From Rhizophagus irregularis (Eukaryota > Glomeromycota > Glomeromycetes > Glomerales > Glomeraceae): 64,000 nt of DNA. The stretch is from NCBI RefSeq assembly GCF_026210795.1, contig NC_089443.1, forward strand, positions 806,001 through 870,000. The letters are read 5' to 3'. The notes under the pieces were generated by a model that saw nothing but the letters and a program-made list of their open reading frames with translations, was not told the DNA's origin and searched no databases. A program made the translations under genes and the position numbers. This document shows, piece after piece, positions 60,601-64,000 of this stretch (positions are counted from its first letter, which is position 1; each line of letters starts with the position of its first letter).

Positions 60601-60647
60601 CATAAATCTACATGGAATATAACTCCTGATGATGTCAGTTTTGACAG

Positions 60648-61072
60648 TTAACGAGTCTCGTTCCACCAAGTGTTGCAGTTTTTGTAAACATTAGAACGAT
60701 CTTTAACCAAGAAGGGTTTAGGTCGAGTTAAATGTTCTTCTGATCTAATAATCATATTTTTTAAACGATTCCACCGTTTGATTTGCTGTGGTGTTCTAGC
60801 GGCATCAAATTCAAGATTCTTGTATTCTTTGTAATACATGCGCGTAGTAGCAATACCTTTTTTTGTATTGGTAGTTGTAGGTTCCATTGTTTTTTGTAAA
60901 TAACGGTCTTTTTTACCTTTCCATTCGTTGTATCTATGAGTAATAACGTCATATGAGAGACCTAAACGTGTTGAATGATTTATTTATTTATTTATTTTAT
61001 GTGACGTGTTGAATGATCGTGACGATCTCCGGTAACACCAACTACACCAACTAATTTTCTATTCCACGTGAC
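60648..61072 (-). pseudogene. Unrecognised ORF split by a short insertion
   Basis: On the minus strand, after an acceptor-like TTTTTAG (61,073), the frame reads VTWNRKLVGVVGVTGDRHDH, is interrupted by a 38-bp insertion at about 60,966-61,017, and resumes in the matching frame as STRLGLSYDVITHRYNEWKG and on to NTWWNETR at a stop (60,648). RLGLSYDVITHR resembles a helix-turn-helix recognition helix, but that is only a guess. The C-terminal part is basic and Trp-rich. Without the insertion the frame would be continuous, so the gene was open before. I do not recognise the family. Confidence 0.5.
60966..61017 (-). mobile_element. 25-bp LINE-tail insertion with 13-14-bp target duplication
   Basis: TTATTTATTTATTTATTTTA followed by TGTGA lies between two copies of ACGTGTTGAATGAT (60,966-60,979 and 61,004-61,017). 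Long target duplications and an (AAAT)n tail fit target-primed reverse transcription by a non-LTR element. It breaks the minus-strand frame. Confidence 0.65.
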
Positions 61073-61311
61073 CTAAAAATATTCATCACCAGCAGCATCA
61101 CACCCACCGCGTTTTCATTGTTTATATTTTATCTGAGGGACGGGTTTTTTTTGCCTCCAAAATTATATTTTTCACATTCCCTTAAATGTCACTGGTCATG
61201 TGGGGTAGAATTTTTAATTATAAAATTGTTGGTGTTACAACGGTAAATTCGATCTCCGGTTGTCGGGGGACATATTTATTTGTGTACAAATGGCTTGAAT
61301 AATATGTGCGA

Positions 61312-61319
61312 CATATAAA
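61312..61319 (+). promoter_or_regulatory. Possible TATA box of gene E
   Basis: CATATAAA lies 41-48 bases upstream of the preferred ATG at 61,360 and is followed by a pyrimidine/T run. Its place within the longer open frame (which starts at 61,306) supports choosing the downstream ATG. Confidence 0.35.
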
Positions 61320-61359
61320 CCCCTTTCTAAATTTTTTTTTTAAAAAAAAAATTTATATA

Positions 61360-63433
61360 ATGTCTTTTCTTATAGATTCCAACGCTATTGTAACAGTAAA
61401 AACTATAGTCGACCCGCCATCATATCCACCACCCAGCGCTAGGACAGTCCGTTTAAATCTTGAAAATAATTTATCAATAATTCGTCAAGAACTTAAAGAT
61501 AAGAAATTTATTGATAACACATTGTTGTTTTCAAAAAAGTATCGTGATGACAACAACGATAATATTAATTATGGATTTTCTGAAATACAACTTGAAGAAG
61601 AGGAGGATTACCTTCTAAATGATATTATTGTAATTATTGATGAAAATAATATTTTATACTTAAAACAATGTTCAGAACCTGATTGGAAATGTTTGAGTAA
61701 ATTACGTAAAATAGATTATGGGTGTACCATGACTTCTAATGGAATTAAGAAAGCAGATAAGAGAGCATTTGAAATAGAAGATTGTGAATTGTTTAAAATT
61801 GGTGCTGAAGGATGTCGGAAAGGGTTTGTTGAATTTAAGTCAAATCATGATAGAATTATGAAAAAAAACTTAATTTTTAGTACTGATTTTAATTTAGAAA
61901 GCTTGGGAAAATTAGGAATATCAATTGGAAATATGAGAAATGAAGGAATTAATTCTGAAAATATTTCTTCTTATAGTTTTACACAATATGACAAAGTATC
62001 ATTAAAATTTGGTGATCATTTAAAACCGACACAAGAATTTATTGAAGAAGTAGAGAAAGCCATTAAATCTGAAGATTCTGCTGAAAAGTTTAAACAAATA
62101 ACTGAGCAATATGGTCAGTTTATCCCAACGACAGTTATTTTGGGTGGTAGAGCACATTATGATGAACGTGCAACATCAACTGGATGTTCTGCAGAAAATT
62201 CTAAAGAAGCCTCTATGAAAGTAAATGCCGGAGGGACTCTGGAAGTGAATGCAGCGGGTACTGCCGGTTATTCAGAAGCAAAGTCAAATCATTATAAATC
62301 TAACTATACAAAATTAATTGGAGGAGAACAAAGTGACCTTGAAAATTTTGACGAAAAAGCTTGGTTTAAGACCTTAGAAAATTATAAAAATTGGGATTGT
62401 ATAGAATTACAAGGCCTAATTAGTATTTTCCAACCTATACCTGATTATTTACGTAAAAAAATCATTGAATCTGTTGGGAAAAGAATCCATCATTCAGGCT
62501 TTAAAGTAATTAGTTATAACTTGGAAAAGTTTGGAAAACCAAAAATCTTTGAATTTAAGGATGTTATACCTCCAAATATCTTAAATATTATTCAAAATAA
62601 AGAAGCAGACTGTAATGTTTTTGCAACTGTTATTGATATGGAAAAGTCACAGAATAATTTTTTTACCTGTCAAGTACTTTGTTCGCCAGGTGGAATACCA
62701 AATCTTATAATCCATTGTATTCAGAAAAAATTTAAGAAACGTCAATGCAAGTTAAAGATCATATGGATGGTAATTGGATATTATATAGATTTTAATTTCA
62801 TAATTTCAGATTTCAATACTCAGTTGAAGATTTTCAAAAATGAAAATACGTCAGATGGTCAAACTACGATTAATACAAAACTATTAAACTTTGAATATGA
62901 TCCATATATCAATGAAATTCCCCCTTGTATAGGAATTCCTGTATTAACTAAATTAGACTCTTCAAATGATTCTTTCATTATTGGACATCACTTTTTTAAT
63001 GCTCAAAAAAATAAAACTAGTGTATGCACGTTCTCTTACAATTTGAAAGATAGTATTTATGATAAATTACCTGATTTTACTTTTTACACGCTCATTATTC
63101 CAAATAATAGTGCTCATAATATAATTTCTTTTTATCGTCGTTCATTTTCAAGAAAACTATATATTAATCGATCTAATCTATTTATTAGTTTATATTCTAC
63201 TAAAGAAACCAATTGTGGGCCAATCTTTTTAAAACAAAATTACGAAAAAATTAGAACAAAATCTATTAAGTGTAGATGTGAATGTAAAGTTAAGCCTTTG
63301 GAAATATCAGAAAATAACATTAAGTGTGCTTTCTTTGATCCGAATGACAGGTATTCATTTTTACAGCTATTTTATTTGTTTTTTATATAATTACATTTAC
63401 GCTAAAGTATCTACTGTATTTTTTAGGAATTAA
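61360..63433 (+). CDS. MACPF/perforin-like protein (gene E)
   Basis: Exon 1 is 61360-63350 and exon 2 is 63427-63433 (donor GTATTC, acceptor TTTTAG), giving 665 aa ending FDPNDRN. Without splicing it would run to 63390 with a hydrophobic tail. I chose ATG 61360 (MSFLIDSN) over the earlier one at 61306, because the paralogues start there and a TATA-like box lies between. Domain order is as in gene A: a small beta-grasp-like N-terminus (to about 105), LRKIDYGCTMTSNGIKKA near 115-132, the MACPF signature YGQFIPTTVILGG at 251-263, a W/PI-rich segment (LISIFQPIPDYL) near 350, and a Cys-rich end (KCRCECK). It is very similar to gene A and to the pseudogenes at 25.7 and 42.5 kb. No signal peptide, so an intracellular role is likely. 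Pore formation is inferred from family only. Confidence 0.78.
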
Positions 63434-64000
63434 GGAATGAATGAGTTCCCTAGATGTAGAGGGAACAGTGTAGAATTTACTCTCCAAAAGTAAAGATTGG
63501 TTGTTCCCGCATATAGTCGTGAGACAACCACGTGACATTTTATCAGAATTTTTTCCCGTGGTTTAATATATAATTCAATTAAGAAAATTAAGAACTATAG
63601 ATTTTCAAACAAATGTATTTTATGGTGATTTTATTTCATTTAATTAAAAAATATCTTGTATTACTACTTTTCTATCAATGCTCGTTTGTATCATCATTCT
63701 CAATTATAAATTTTTTTTTACTTGGAAAATTGAATTTGTGGTTCGTTTGAGAAAGCCAGTGTTAAATCTGACCTGATAATAAGTGGTAACTATTAAAATT
63801 ACTTTTTAAATCTGTGACGGTTAATCCATGTATTAATACTAACGTTGAGGAGCTCAGGATTTGCCAAAACTTTAGTAATTTGGTTAAAATCGCTTTACTG
63901 TCTAATGAAAACTGACGAAGTTATACTAAGTTTCTGATTGATTACAATACATTTACATATAAATTTTTTGTCATGGCCAAAGACATAACTACTTGTATGT
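63434..64000. other. Intergenic, nothing recognised
   Basis: 3' flank of gene E; CCACGTGACA near 63,528 is a lone palindromic box. No gene to the window end. Confidence 0.45.

Larger units (their letters stand above)
57653..60631. mobile_element. Candidate 3-kb TIR element (CATCAGGAGTT ends)
   Basis: CATCAGGAGTTGTATT at 57,653 and its near reverse complement AATATAACTCCTGATG at 60,616-60,631 bound a region whose outer zones are rich in ATAAATCTA/TAGATTTAT and ATATAAAAT motifs. The inside holds a minus-strand coding fragment (59,336-59,532) and a series of similar short units (59,567-60,100). The TIRs are only about 15 bp, no target duplication was found, and the AT-rich context raises the chance of coincidence. 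Confidence 0.35.

Noticed and set aside
1..64000. CRISPR arrays, tRNA or rRNA genes, bacterial operons
   Set aside because: None seen. Direct repeats here are not regularly spaced with unique spacers, and genes have introns.

Overview
The window reads as nuclear DNA of a very AT-rich filamentous fungus, most likely an arbuscular mycorrhizal fungus of the Rhizophagus/Glomeromycotina type. This is inferred from short GT-AG introns, tyrosine-kinase-like (TKL-type) kinases with an HxGNIL catalytic loop, Sel1 repeats, kinase tails of the 'YTSRL.NF..LPEP' type, and dense TIR elements and gene remnants. I see no tRNA, rRNA, CRISPR array or bacterial operon.

Five larger genes look intact. Joining reading frames across splice sites by eye gives these models. 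Gene A (6789-8942, -) is a stand-alone MACPF/perforin-like protein. Gene B (18054-25358, -, 11 exons, about 2160 aa) is kinase + degenerate kinase + MACPF-like region + coiled coil + degenerate kinase + Sel1 repeats. Gene C (30041-34878, -, 2 exons, about 1585 aa) is MACPF + coiled coil + Sel1 repeats + Asn/Ser/Gly-rich linker + an unrecognised C-terminal domain. Gene D (46572-51623, -, 4 exons, about 1611 aa) is a canonical kinase + coiled coil + MACPF-like region. Gene E (61360-63433, +, 2 exons, about 665 aa) is a stand-alone MACPF-like paralogue of A. All multi-exon models stay in frame from ATG to stop.

Between these genes are many broken copies of the same modules: kinase fragments at 3.0-3.9, 13.1-14.2, 16.4-17.8, 35.3-42.2, 44.6, 55.4 and 56.3 kb, and MACPF fragments at 25.7-29.0 and 42.5-43.9 kb. 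The 35.3-43.9 kb block alternates strand from copy to copy, and two copies end at the same point, so it looks like repeated inverted duplication of already broken genes.

Mobile DNA includes a Tc1/mariner transposase relic (4.0-5.0 kb), a Crypton-like tyrosine recombinase gene (10.7-12.0 kb) beside a two-copy foldback element that shares sequence with its flank, a hAT-type MITE with an 8-bp target duplication, a TA-flanked MITE, a TTAA-flanked MITE with about 49-bp TIRs, a foldback built from an ACATGATGTC motif, two to three very short LINE-tail insertions, and two larger TIR-bounded candidates that contain lysine-rich repeat coding sequence.

The most notable theme is the fusion of kinase and pore-forming-family modules in single polypeptides, in a neighbourhood where these modules are repeatedly duplicated and recombined. 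A role in self/non-self recognition or regulated cell death is my inference; the sequence alone does not show it.
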